7,542 nt of DNA, from assembly GCA_031283665.1 (NCBI GenBank), contig JAITBJ010000026.1, positions 1 to 7,542 of the forward strand. Reading direction: 5' to 3'. Numbering within the stretch: the stretch's first letter is position 1; each line of letters opens with the position of its first letter. Source of the DNA: Candidatus Opitulatrix cubana (lineage in GTDB: Bacteria > Actinomycetota > Actinomycetes > Actinomycetales > Bifidobacteriaceae). Position numbers and translations under genes: made by a program. The notes under the pieces are model-generated. The model saw only the letters and a list, made by a program, of their open reading frames with translations. It ran no database searches and was not told the DNA's origin. Of this stretch, positions 1 through 7,002 are shown one piece after another.

Positions 1-467
1 ACAGATATAAAGAAGTTGGTGGTCAACTGTCACAATTAAAATATCCTACAAGCGGTGAGCTAACATTTGCAAAGGGTGCTGCTCAAACATTCCAAGGTGG
101 AAACATATATTGGAATAAAACTCGTGGACAATCTTATTCTGTATGGGGTGCTATAAAATCAAAATATGCTTCTATAAACGGCTCTTCTTCATATTTAGGA
201 CTTCCTAGATCTAATGAAATGGCTGGCTCTCAAGGAGCAGGGCAGATTTTTGAATCTGGCAAAATCTTTTGGAAGAGCGGAAAGGGAGCATTTACCACAC
301 ACGGTGCAATAGGTGATTTATATAACAATTTAGGGTCACGCGGAGGAAAATTAGGTTATCCTGTAAGCGAGGAAAAGAAAACAGCCGATGGCAAAACATA
401 TCAAGATTACGAGGGTGGTCAAATTTACTGGACTAAATCTCGTGGCGCGTGGGTATTATATAAATAG
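1..467 (+). CDS. LGFP-repeat cell-wall protein, C-terminal part (5' truncated)
   Basis: The frame is open from the left edge (first full codon at 3) to TAG at 465-467, so only the last 154 residues are visible and the true start lies outside the window. Three copies of a 52-53 residue repeat are seen, with cores LKYPTSGE (about residues 12-19), LGLPRSNE (65-72) and LGYPVSEE (117-124). Each is followed by a Q-x-F/Y-x-x-G-x-I-Y/F-W block and a GA or GQ turn. This is the LGFP repeat, known from actinobacterial envelope proteins and lytic enzymes and thought to anchor proteins to the cell wall. No LPXTG motif or membrane anchor follows, as the protein ends WVLYK. Any catalytic domain would be upstream and cannot be seen. 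The internal ATG at 219 falls inside the second repeat and is not the start. Confidence 0.85.
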   Translation, partial: RYKEVGGQLSQLKYPTSGELTFAKGAAQTFQGGNIYWNKTRGQSYSVWGAIKSKYASINGSSSYLGLPRSNEMAGSQGAGQIFESGKIFWKSGKGAFTTHGAIGDLYNNLGSRGGKLGYPVSEEKKTADGKTYQDYEGGQIYWTKSRGAWVLYK

Positions 468-498
468 GGTATTATATAAATAAGGTATTGTATAATGG
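451..498 (+). repeat. 16-bp tandem repeat over the LGFP stop codon
   Basis: The unit GGGTATTATATAAATA occurs at 451-466 and again, identical, at 467-482. A third degenerate copy at 483-498 matches at 11 of 16 positions. The first copy encodes the last residues and the TAG stop of the LGFP protein; the others are noncoding and lead into the malQ promoter region. The third copy contains TATAAT (491-496), which could act as a -10 element, though no -35 is evident. The unit is not a multiple of three, but length changes would fall after the stop. Confidence 0.85.
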
Positions 499-504
499 AC
501 TATT

Positions 505-517
505 CTATATTATATAG
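505..517. repeat. Short inverted repeat upstream of the malQ promoter
   Basis: CTATAT and ATATAG flank a single T. The repeat lies just upstream of the predicted malQ -10 element, covering the -35 position, where a repressor site could lie. It is short and pure A/T apart from its ends, so chance is a serious alternative in this AT-rich sequence. Confidence 0.25.
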
Positions 518-525
518 TGTATTTA

Positions 526-541
526 TGGTATACTAACATTA
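526..541 (+). promoter_or_regulatory. Predicted malQ promoter with leaderless start
   Basis: An extended -10 element, TGGTATACT, has its hexamer TATACT at 529-534. Six nucleotides follow, then the ATG at 541, so transcription would be expected to begin on or next to the A of the start codon. No Shine-Dalgarno sequence precedes this ATG. Leaderless mRNAs are common in actinobacteria. The same arrangement, TGGTANNNT-N6-ATG, precedes the minus-strand HAD gene in this window. No convincing -35 element is visible. Confidence 0.5.
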
Positions 542-2688
542 TGACAAAGCGTGATACAAGAAAATCCCCGTTAATAGATTTAGCTACAAAATATAATATA
601 CCAAGTTTTTTTATAGGTCCTAAAGGTAAACTAATTCAGATTTCTGAAACAGCTTTGCAGCTAGTTTTGGAGTCATTTGGAGTAGAAGCTAATAGTGTAG
701 AAGCAATTGAAAAGTCTCTAGCTCAAGCAGATTTGAAAGACTGGAAACGCCCACTATCTCCTACAGTATTTAAAGAAATCGGTGAAAACACTCAATTTGA
801 TTTTTACATTCCCAAAGGCAATTTAGCAGTTGTTACATTAGAAAAAGAGTCTGGCCAAATATCAGAGCTTTATCGTATAGATTCTGGCAGATGTAATGAC
901 ACAAAAATTGTGGAGGGTGTGGAAATAGCTCATATAGTAAAGAAAGTAAAAGCTGATATCGACCCTGGGTATCATAAAATCTGGGTAGAATATAATAATC
1001 AAAAGTTTTTATCATATTATATAGTAGCTCCATCTATAATAGATCTTCCACAATTTTTGGATGAGCATAAGCGTTGGGGATATATGAGTCAGTTTTATTC
1101 TGTTAGATCATCCCAATCTTGGGGAGTTGGCGATTTTGAGGATTTAGCAGTAAGCTGTGAATTATCAGCGAGCAAAAACGGTGCTGATTTTATGCTTATT
1201 AACCCCACTCATTCTGGTGAGCCAAACGGTCACATCACGCCATCACCATATTTGCCAACATCTCGTCAGTTTTTGAATAATATATATATCCGTCCTGAAA
1301 CTATTCCAGAGTTTGAAGATTTATCTCCATCAGACAAGAAAAAAGTGCTATCTCTGAAAGACTCTGTGAAAGATTTAAACACAGAAGTAGATAATATAGA
1401 TAGAGATAAATCTTGGGTAGCAAAGCGTGAGGCTCTTGAAATTATTTTCAAATCGGGGATGGTTTCAAGTCGCGAAAAAGAGTTTGATAAATATAAAACT
1501 GAAGAGGGTGATGCTCTTCAAGGCTTTGCGATATGGTCTATGCTTTATGAGAAATGGGGTGCACCTGCAGAAGATGACACCGCCTGGACAAAAACAACTA
1601 AAATCACAGACGAATCTGTTAAAAAAATGGTATTGAAGCACCCTAAAACAGTAGAGTTTTATAAATGGCTACAATGGATTGCCGAGCAGCAGCTGTCTGG
1701 TGCTCAAAAGCGGGCAAAAGCATCAGGTATGAAACTAGGAATTATCGCTGACCTTGCTGTTGGCGTTCATCCGCTCGGTGCTGATGTTTATGCAAATCCA
1801 AATGATTATATTTATTCTGCTACTGTTGGCGCTCCTCCAGACACATTTAATCAAATGGGTCAAAACTGGTCACAGCCCCCTCTTTCACCGATAGCATTGG
1901 AGGAGAAAGGTTATGAACCGTTCCGCAATTTAGTCCGCAAAATCTTGCAAAATGTTGGCGCTGTGAGAATAGATCATATTTTAGGGATGTTTAGACTCTG
2001 GTATATTCCAGAAAATCATACTGCTAAAGAGGGCGCTTATGTTTACTATAATCATCATATTATGATAGGCATTTTATGTTTAGAGGCTATGCGGAATAAT
2101 GCTATTGTTATTGGCGAAGATATGGGAATGGTGACTCATATTGTAAAAAACTATTTAAAAACCCACGGACTTATGGGCACAAGCATTGTTTGGGAAGAGC
2201 GTACTAAAAACGGTTTTCGTCCGAGCAAGCGATACAGAAAACTAGCAATTTCTGCTGTCACAAATCACGATTTTCCACCTACTGCAGGCTATTTAGAATA
2301 TGAGCATGCAAAGCTGAGAAATAAATTAGGGCTGCTCACTCAGCCTTATGATGTTTTTCTTGCAAGTGTGAAAAAAGATGTGAATAAAATGATAAAGCTT
2401 CTTCGCAGGGGCAGATTTTTGAAAGAGAAAAATCCTACTACAGAAGATATTATTTTGGCGCTTTACAAAATGCTTGCATCATCTCCATCATATTTAATAT
2501 GTAGCACATTTGTAGATGCTGTAGGAGAAAAGCGAGTACAGAATCAGCCAGGCACAAATAATGAATATCCTAATTGGAGAATCCCGTTAGCAGATAATGA
2601 TGGCAAACTCGTGCCGCTTGAAGCCCTTTTTGAAGATGAGAATCTGAAGCGCCTTGCAGATGTGGTAAACAGCACCGTTTATAAATAA
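541..2688 (+). CDS. malQ: 4-alpha-glucanotransferase (amylomaltase, GH77)
   Basis: A 715-residue cytoplasmic enzyme that transfers 4-alpha-glucan segments between maltodextrins, as part of maltose/glycogen breakdown. The first 150 or so residues resemble the N-terminal extension of the long bacterial MalQ type; the GH77 barrel follows. Visible hallmarks are QFYSVRSSQSWGVGDF (from residue 184), DLAVGVHPLGADVY (from 404) and GAPPDTFNQMGQNW (from 430). The expected catalytic trio is present: nucleophile Asp478 in RIDHILG, acid/base Glu526 in GEDMGM, and Asp577 in TNHDFPPTAGY. Length is normal for the family (E. coli about 690). I chose ATG 541 over an in-frame GTG at 517 because the extra residues (MYLWYTNI) look unrelated to the family and 541 sits at the predicted transcription start. 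No other maltose genes are in the window. Confidence 0.95.
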   Translation: MTKRDTRKSPLIDLATKYNIPSFFIGPKGKLIQISETALQLVLESFGVEANSVEAIEKSLAQADLKDWKRPLSPTVFKEIGENTQFDFYIPKGNLAVVTLEKESGQISELYRIDSGRCNDTKIVEGVEIAHIVKKVKADIDPGYHKIWVEYNNQKFLSYYIVAPSIIDLPQFLDEHKRWGYMSQFYSVRSSQSWGVGDFEDLAVSCELSASKNGADFMLINPTHSGEPNGHITPSPYLPTSRQFLNNIYIRPETIPEFEDLSPSDKKKVLSLKDSVKDLNTEVDNIDRDKSWVAKREALEIIFKSGMVSSREKEFDKYKTEEGDALQGFAIWSMLYEKWGAPAEDDTAWTKTTKITDESVKKMVLKHPKTVEFYKWLQWIAEQQLSGAQKRAKASGMKLGIIADLAVGVHPLGADVYANPNDYIYSATVGAPPDTFNQMGQNWSQPPLSPIALEEKGYEPFRNLVRKILQNVGAVRIDHILGMFRLWYIPENHTAKEGAYVYYNHHIMIGILCLEAMRNNAIVIGEDMGMVTHIVKNYLKTHGLMGTSIVWEERTKNGFRPSKRYRKLAISAVTNHDFPPTAGYLEYEHAKLRNKLGLLTQPYDVFLASVKKDVNKMIKLLRRGRFLKEKNPTTEDIILALYKMLASSPSYLICSTFVDAVGEKRVQNQPGTNNEYPNWRIPLADNDGKLVPLEALFEDENLKRLADVVNSTVYK

Positions 2689-2711
2689 TCTTTTCATTAT
2701 AGAATAAGATT
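2687..2711. terminator. Weak A/T-rich hairpin after malQ
   Basis: AATCTT (2687-2692) pairs with AAGATT (2706-2711). An inner TTC/GAA pairing continues the stem across a one-base bulge, and the loop is ATTATA. It begins at the malQ stop codon. It has almost no G-C pairs and no clear T-run, so it is at best a weak terminator. Confidence 0.25.
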
Positions 2712-2727
2712 TATGCTAAAATATATT

Positions 2728-2747
2728 TATACTCCTTTATAGGAGTA
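2728..2747 (+). promoter_or_regulatory. Predicted hppA promoter -10 with overlapping operator-like palindrome
   Basis: TATACT at 2728-2733 is a good -10 hexamer, predicting a start near 2740. A perfect 7-bp inverted repeat, TACTCCT-TTAT-AGGAGTA (2730-2747), overlaps the hexamer and is centred on the presumed start. A repressor bound there would block RNA polymerase. An alternative -10, TGCTAAAAT (2714-2722), would put the repeat at the very 5' end of the mRNA as a hairpin instead. Its right arm contains AGGAG but is too far from the ATG (27 nt) to be the ribosome site. Confidence 0.4.
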
Positions 2748-2759
2748 GATATTTGAATT

Positions 2760-2766
2760 GAAAGGA
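2760..2766 (+). promoter_or_regulatory. Ribosome binding site deciding the hppA start
   Basis: GAAAGGA ends 6 nt before the ATG at 2773. This favours that ATG over the in-frame TTG at 2758, which lies just upstream of and partly within the site and has no good Shine-Dalgarno of its own at normal spacing. Confidence 0.7.
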
Positions 2767-2772
2767 TATTTT

Positions 2773-4947
2773 ATGATAACCAATGAAGCTTTTTTCTATA
2801 TAGCGCCTATTTCAGGTTTGCTATCTATTGCATTTTCTGCTATTTTAGCGTTTAGAGTTCTAAAAGCAGATCAAGGGTCTGATGAAATGCAAAGCATTTC
2901 TAAATCTATTCAAGAGGGAGCTCGTGCTTATTTGAATAGACAGTATAAAGTGATAACAATAGCAGCTGTGATTTTAGCAGCGCTAATAGCAGCGCTTTTG
3001 CCAAAAGATAATCTTGACAGTGTAAAAATCGCTATATGTTTTTTAATCGGTGCGCTTTTTTCAGGGTCCGCTGGTTATATAGGTATGAATGTTTCAGTGC
3101 GTGCGAATGTGAGAACAGCTCAAGCTGCAAAGCAGTCCCTGAAAAAAGCATTGGATATAGCTTTCAAAGGTGGCTCTGTTACAGGGCTTGGCGTAGTTGG
3201 ACTTTCTATGTTAGGAGTTTCCCTGCTCTATATTATTTTTGGCGATTTGCAGTTAGTGGTCGGTTTCGGATTCGGAGCATCACTTATTTCACTTTTTGCT
3301 CGTGTAGGCGGTGGCATTTATACAAAAGCAGCAGATGTGGGTGCTGATATTGTTGGAAAAGTGGAAGCTGGCATCCCAGAAGATGATCCTAGAAACCCTG
3401 CAACTATTGCAGATAATGTAGGCGATAATGTGGGCGACTGCGCTGGAATGGGTGCAGACCTTTTTGAAACTTATGCTGTCACACTTATAGCATCTATGAT
3501 GTTAGGCGGCGTGGTTAGTAACGCATTAGTGCTAGCGGGCACATCTTTGAATCCGTTTATTTTATATCCACTACTGCTCGGCGCTGCTGCAATTATAGCA
3601 TCTATTATTGCAGTGTTCTGTGTGAAATTAGGAAAAAATGCAAAAATCATGCCAGCTCTTTATAAAGGTGTGGCTGTCTCCTGCGTTTTGAGTATTATAG
3701 CGTTCTACTTTATTACAAATGCTGTTTTAGGTTCTCAATATCAGCGCTTTTTCTTTGTTACATTAGTAGGCGTGGCAATAACCGTTTTAATGGTTGTTTT
3801 CACAGAGTATTATACTTCCACAGAGCATAGACCGGTTAAAATAATTCGTAAATCATCTGAAACAGGACCAGCTACAAACATTATTTCAGGATTAGCACTC
3901 GGTTTCGAATCCACAATTTTGCCAGTGATTACAATTGTAATAGGCATTCTGCTTTCATACTATATTGCTGCAGGTCCAGGAGGCGCTGACACAAATCTAG
4001 GTTTATACGGTATCGCAATTGGTGCTGTAGCTATGCTTTCTACAACAGGTATAATTGTGGCCCTAGACTCCTATGGACCAATCACTGATAATGCTGGTGG
4101 AATCGCAGAGATGAGCTCACTGCCTGAAGAAGTTCGTCAAATCACTGATGAGTTAGATGCTGTTGGAAACACTACAAAAGCAGTCACAAAAGGTTATGCA
4201 ATAGGGTCTGCTGCTCTTGGTGCTTTAGCTCTTTTCGCAGATTATCACGCAAAAATCAACGAGCTTATCGCTAATGTCGCATCTGGTGCTCCACAACTTT
4301 CAGTTGTTTCTGCATCAAAAGCACCTGGTTTAGTTATAATGAATAACGGCGGTCAAGCTTCTCAAGGTATAGATCTTTCTATATCATCGCCACTGCTTTT
4401 AGTGGGTTTGCTTATAGGCGGTCTTTTGCCGTTTGCATTCACATCTGTGACTATGCAAGCTGTTTCAAAAGCAGCATCAAAAGTGGTAGATGAGGTTCGT
4501 AGACAGTTTAAAGCTATGCCAGGCATTTTGAAAGGTACTGAAAAACCTGAGTATGCAAAATGCGTAGATATTGTTACAGCTGCTGCTCTAAAAGAAATGA
4601 TAGTTCCAGGTCTAATGGCTATTTTGACTCCATTAGCAGTAGGATTTCTTTTAGGTCCATCATCTCTAGCAGGTTTGCTAATCGGAATTATAGTAGTAGG
4701 TCTTATGCTTGCAAACTCTTTAAATAATGCTGGCGGTGCATGGGATAACGCTAAAAAATTAGTGGAGATGGATGGGCTAAAAGGTTCAGAGATTCATATG
4801 GCGTCAATAGTGGGCGACACAGTAGGCGATCCCACAAAAGACACATCTGGTCCCGCACTTAATGCTTTGATAAAAGTAGTGAATATGGTTGCTATTTTAT
4901 TTGCTCCTCTTTTTGCAGCAGGCGGTCTTATTACTCATTTATTCTAA
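2773..4947 (+). CDS. hppA: K+-independent proton-pumping membrane pyrophosphatase
   Basis: A 724-residue integral membrane protein that couples hydrolysis of pyrophosphate to proton export. Many hydrophobic segments are visible, consistent with the 16-helix fold. Substrate and metal-binding motifs are intact: DVGADIVGKVE (188-198), EDDPRNP (203-209), the acidic run D214/D218/D222, DSYGPITDNAGG (432-443) and GDTVGDPTKDTSGP near the C-terminus (D682, D686, K689, D690). Subtype is read from GNTTKAVTKG: Lys469 and Thr472 are the residues typical of the K+-independent class, where K+-dependent pumps have Ala at the first of these. Cys223 after the acidic motif also fits that class. H+ rather than Na+ transport is inferred from class. 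tilS follows after 14 nt. The start is set by the ribosome site; an upstream TTG would add five residues. Confidence 0.95.
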   Translation: MITNEAFFYIAPISGLLSIAFSAILAFRVLKADQGSDEMQSISKSIQEGARAYLNRQYKVITIAAVILAALIAALLPKDNLDSVKIAICFLIGALFSGSAGYIGMNVSVRANVRTAQAAKQSLKKALDIAFKGGSVTGLGVVGLSMLGVSLLYIIFGDLQLVVGFGFGASLISLFARVGGGIYTKAADVGADIVGKVEAGIPEDDPRNPATIADNVGDNVGDCAGMGADLFETYAVTLIASMMLGGVVSNALVLAGTSLNPFILYPLLLGAAAIIASIIAVFCVKLGKNAKIMPALYKGVAVSCVLSIIAFYFITNAVLGSQYQRFFFVTLVGVAITVLMVVFTEYYTSTEHRPVKIIRKSSETGPATNIISGLALGFESTILPVITIVIGILLSYYIAAGPGGADTNLGLYGIAIGAVAMLSTTGIIVALDSYGPITDNAGGIAEMSSLPEEVRQITDELDAVGNTTKAVTKGYAIGSAALGALALFADYHAKINELIANVASGAPQLSVVSASKAPGLVIMNNGGQASQGIDLSISSPLLLVGLLIGGLLPFAFTSVTMQAVSKAASKVVDEVRRQFKAMPGILKGTEKPEYAKCVDIVTAAALKEMIVPGLMAILTPLAVGFLLGPSSLAGLLIGIIVVGLMLANSLNNAGGAWDNAKKLVEMDGLKGSEIHMASIVGDTVGDPTKDTSGPALNALIKVVNMVAILFAPLFAAGGLITHLF

Positions 4948-4961
4948 ATCTTCTTACATAA

Positions 4962-6041
4962 ATGTCTAAGTCTTTTTCTGCAGCATATAGTGCTGTATCT
5001 AATGCATTATTTTCTACAATTACAAATGATTATTTTTCACAACCGGAAAATGACGAGCAAAATTATGACCCTGAACTTCCATTTTCAAAATCAACAGTCA
5101 AAAACTCATATTCCACAGTTGCTGTGGCTGTATCGGGTGGCGCAGATTCTTTAGCGCTGGCTGCGGTTGCACAAAAAGCAGCTCATAAGTTTGAATTGAA
5201 AACTCTTGCGATAATTATAGATCATCAAATGCAAGACGGCTCTGATAAAGTTGCCGAAAAAGCTGCTAATCAGTGCACCACTTTAGGATTTGATAATGTG
5301 ATAGTTGAAAAAGTGTTAGTCAATAAAAAAGATGGTGGCCCAGAAGCAGCTGCTAGAAAGCAGCGTTATGCAGCTCTTGAAAAAATAGCAACTGAAAATG
5401 GTGCTTTTGTCGTGCTTTTAGGGCATACTCTAAATGACCAAGCAGAAACTGTGCTGTTAGCGCTTTCTCGTGGATCTGGTATGTCTGCTTTATCAGGTAT
5501 GAGAGAGAATAATGGCATTTTTGCTAGACCGTTTTTATCTATAACGCGGTCTGACACAGAGGAAATCTGCAAAGAGAAAGGTCTTGATTTTTGGTCTGAC
5601 CCTACTAATGGCTCTCTAAATGCTGACAATTCATCTCTTCCTTTGCGTTCGCAGGTTAGAAACACTCTTTTACCTGTTATGAGAGATGTTTTAGGAAAAG
5701 ATATTGAAAAGCAACTTGCTAAAACTGCAGAGCTTATCGCCCAAGATGATGACTGTTTGCAGCTTATAGCTGAATTAGATTTTGAAGATCTTTTAATTTC
5801 AAAACCTGAAAAGAATATGATCAGATTATCGGCTGAAAATCTTTCAGAGTATCCAAAAGGTATCACAGCTCGTGTTTTGAAAATAGCATTAGAAAATGTG
5901 GGAATGGATATGAGCCGTCTACTCAATGCTCATATTTTGCAAATATACGATTTAATTTACGATTTTTCAGGTCAAAAGCCTTTAAATTTGCCAAAACTAA
6001 AAGTTAGCAGAATAGGAAGCATTTTAGTTTTTGAAAAATAG
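4962..6041 (+). CDS. tilS: tRNA(Ile)-lysidine synthetase
   Basis: A 359-residue cytoplasmic enzyme that uses ATP and lysine to convert C34 of the CAU-anticodon tRNA(Ile) to lysidine, making it read AUA and accept isoleucine. The PP-loop SGGADS is at 58-63, GPEAAARKQRY at 126-136, and LGHTLNDQAET at 153-163 followed by RGSGMSALSGM. Length is shorter than E. coli TilS (about 430), as in actinobacteria with a reduced C-terminal part. The 57 residues before the PP-loop are longer than in E. coli, but no later in-frame ATG precedes the motif, so ATG 4962 stands. There is no Shine-Dalgarno in the 14 nt after hppA, so translation may depend on ribosomes finishing hppA. It ends with tandem stops TAG TAA and faces the HAD gene. 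In an AT-rich genome AUA should be frequent, so the enzyme should be essential. Confidence 0.95.
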   Translation: MSKSFSAAYSAVSNALFSTITNDYFSQPENDEQNYDPELPFSKSTVKNSYSTVAVAVSGGADSLALAAVAQKAAHKFELKTLAIIIDHQMQDGSDKVAEKAANQCTTLGFDNVIVEKVLVNKKDGGPEAAARKQRYAALEKIATENGAFVVLLGHTLNDQAETVLLALSRGSGMSALSGMRENNGIFARPFLSITRSDTEEICKEKGLDFWSDPTNGSLNADNSSLPLRSQVRNTLLPVMRDVLGKDIEKQLAKTAELIAQDDDCLQLIAELDFEDLLISKPEKNMIRLSAENLSEYPKGITARVLKIALENVGMDMSRLLNAHILQIYDLIYDFSGQKPLNLPKLKVSRIGSILVFEK

Positions 6042-6055
6042 TAAATTACTTTTTT
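6034..6055. terminator. Near-symmetric A/T element at the tilS/HAD convergent junction
   Basis: AGTAA (6040-6044) and TTACT (6046-6050) flank one A. Outside them are an A-run (6034-6038) and a T-run (6051-6055), so each strand reads an A-run, a weak dyad and a T-run. It spans both stop codons. The dyad has almost no loop and only one G-C pair per arm, so efficient termination is doubtful, but nothing else at this junction could stop either transcript. Confidence 0.25.
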
Positions 6056-6816
6056 CCGCTCTCAAAGTCATTCAGTATTTTTTTCACCAGTTTCAAAGTG
6101 TGGTCTGGGTTATTAACTTCAATAGATTCAATTCCTAATTCTTTTACAGGGTAGTCATTGCCCTCTTTGTCTAAACGGTCTCCAAAAAAGAGCATTTGTC
6201 TAAACTCGATACCAGTAATTTTTTTCAGCTCTTTCATACCGTATGCTTTGTCAATTCCTTTTTTGGTAATGTCTATAGAGGTAGACCCACCCGAGCGAAC
6301 CTCTAAATTAGGAATATGGAGCGCCACAGCCTCTCTCAATTTATTCTTTTTAGTGTTATTTGGGTCCCATCGTTCTTTTTGGTCTACTGGAGCTTCTTGA
6401 CCTAATGCAGAAAATGTGATTTGGCTTCCTCTGTTTTCAATTTTGCCTCCCCAGCTTTTTTCTTCCCACAGGCCTAACCGCTTTGCTTCATATTCTATAG
6501 CTTTCACAGCTTTATCTATTTCACTGTCAGTTAGATTGCGAGCGTATACTTGTTCAAAATCCAAAGTTTCAGCTTTTCCAGACCATTTATAATATCTAGT
6601 CCCGCATGTTGGCATAATATGAAGTTTTTCTAAATGTGCTAAAGGATCCAAATATGCTAATAGCTGCTGCTCAAATTGTTCATATTTCCCCCCTGAAATA
6701 ATGCATATTTGCGCAAAATCTAGTAATTGAGAAAGAGACTGACTCATAAAAGCTGAAACTTTGGATTTTGAAAGCGCTAAAGTCCCGTCTAGGTCAAAAG
6801 CATATAATTTATGCAT
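6046..6816 (-). CDS. HAD-IIB family hydrolase, phosphomannomutase-like
   Basis: A 256-residue soluble HAD-superfamily protein. Motif I is FDLDGT with nucleophile Asp8 and Asp10; motif II is the Ser of ISGG (Ser41); motif III is Lys190 in GIDKAYG; motif IV is FGDRLDKEGNDYP (Asp213, Asp221). The cap carries PTCGTRYY (69-76), RGSQITFSALGQ (129-140) and GGSTSIDIT (177-185), which match the eukaryotic-PMM-like branch of HAD-IIB found in many bacteria. Related enzymes are phosphomannomutases or sugar-phosphate phosphatases, and I cannot choose between them, so no symbol is given. It runs opposite to the other genes, converges on tilS with 4 nt between stops, and diverges from the rRNA operon. The ATG at 6816-6814 is directly preceded by a leaderless-type promoter and has no ribosome site. 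Confidence 0.85.
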   Translation of the reverse strand: MHKLYAFDLDGTLALSKSKVSAFMSQSLSQLLDFAQICIISGGKYEQFEQQLLAYLDPLAHLEKLHIMPTCGTRYYKWSGKAETLDFEQVYARNLTDSEIDKAVKAIEYEAKRLGLWEEKSWGGKIENRGSQITFSALGQEAPVDQKERWDPNNTKKNKLREAVALHIPNLEVRSGGSTSIDITKKGIDKAYGMKELKKITGIEFRQMLFFGDRLDKEGNDYPVKELGIESIEVNNPDHTLKLVKKILNDFESGKK

Positions 6817-6834
6817 ATTTATATGGTACCATAT
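6814..6834 (-). promoter_or_regulatory. Predicted leaderless promoter of the HAD gene, inside a 14-bp palindrome
   Basis: On the minus strand TGGTACCAT, six nucleotides and then ATG give the same geometry as malQ, with the -10-like TACCAT fitting TANNNT. The element lies in a perfect 14-bp palindrome, ATATGGTACCATAT (6821-6834), so an identical hexamer also faces right, toward the rRNA operon. The palindrome might equally be a protein-binding site. No -35 was recognised in either direction. Confidence 0.4.
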
Positions 6835-6889
6835 TTTTCGGTTTGATGTATTTGTTGTAAAATAATTTTTATTGTTTGAAAAAAGGGTT

Positions 6890-6895
6890 TATACT
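6890..6895 (+). promoter_or_regulatory. Candidate upstream rRNA operon promoter (-10)
   Basis: TATACT lies in the context GGGTTTATACTG and predicts transcription from about 6902, just before the first hairpin of the leader. The 35 nt upstream are very A/T rich, which could serve as an UP element. No good -35 lies at 16-18 nt; TTTATT at 6868-6873 is the closest. The hexamer equals those proposed for malQ and hppA. Confidence 0.4.
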
Positions 6896-6903
6896 GTTAA
6901 TAG

Positions 6904-6925
6904 TGCCTTTATTTATATAAGGGCA
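6904..6925 (+). repeat. 9-bp hairpin at the presumed transcript start
   Basis: TGCCTTTAT (6904-6912) pairs with ATAAGGGCA (6917-6925) with one G-U pair and a TTAT loop. It is not followed by a T-run, so it does not look like a terminator. If transcription starts near 6902 it would cap the 5' end of the RNA. Confidence 0.6.
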
Positions 6926-6962
6926 GTGTCGAATTTGTGATAGTAATTGCAAAATCAGACAC
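6926..6962 (+). repeat. About 15-bp imperfect hairpin
   Basis: GTGTC (6926-6930) pairs with GACAC (6958-6962). The stem continues inward past a bulged A and one A-A mismatch through 6937-6941/6946-6950 to an AGTA loop (6942-6945). It directly abuts the preceding hairpin. The loop-side GATAGT (6939-6944) could instead pair with ACTATC (6988-6993), so an alternative fold exists. Confidence 0.5.
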
Positions 6963-6966
6963 ATAC

Positions 6967-6981
6967 GGTGCTAAAAGCACC
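6967..6981 (+). repeat. Perfect 6-bp GC-containing hairpin
   Basis: GGTGCT and AGCACC flank an AAA loop; it can also be read as a 5-bp stem with a TAAAA loop. No T-run follows (AAAACAACT), so it is not an intrinsic terminator. Its arms are much more GC-rich than the surroundings. Confidence 0.6.
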
Positions 6982-7002
6982 AAAACAACTATCAAATGAA
7001 TT

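Noticed and set aside
491..496. TATAAT as the main malQ promoter
   Set aside because: It matches the consensus, but there is no -35 at the right distance and it sits in a degenerate TATA-rich repeat copy; TGGTATACT at 526-534 has a better extended element. It remains a possible secondary start.
3036..3347. A 103-residue plus-strand frame inside hppA
   Set aside because: It overlaps the conserved hppA frame, is rich in Cys, Phe and Arg, and has no domain; the hppA frame explains this DNA.
5366..5926. A 186-residue open frame on the minus strand inside tilS
   Set aside because: It lies wholly antisense to a gene with clear motifs, has serine-rich, low-complexity composition and no recognisable domain; it is a shadow of tilS codon use.
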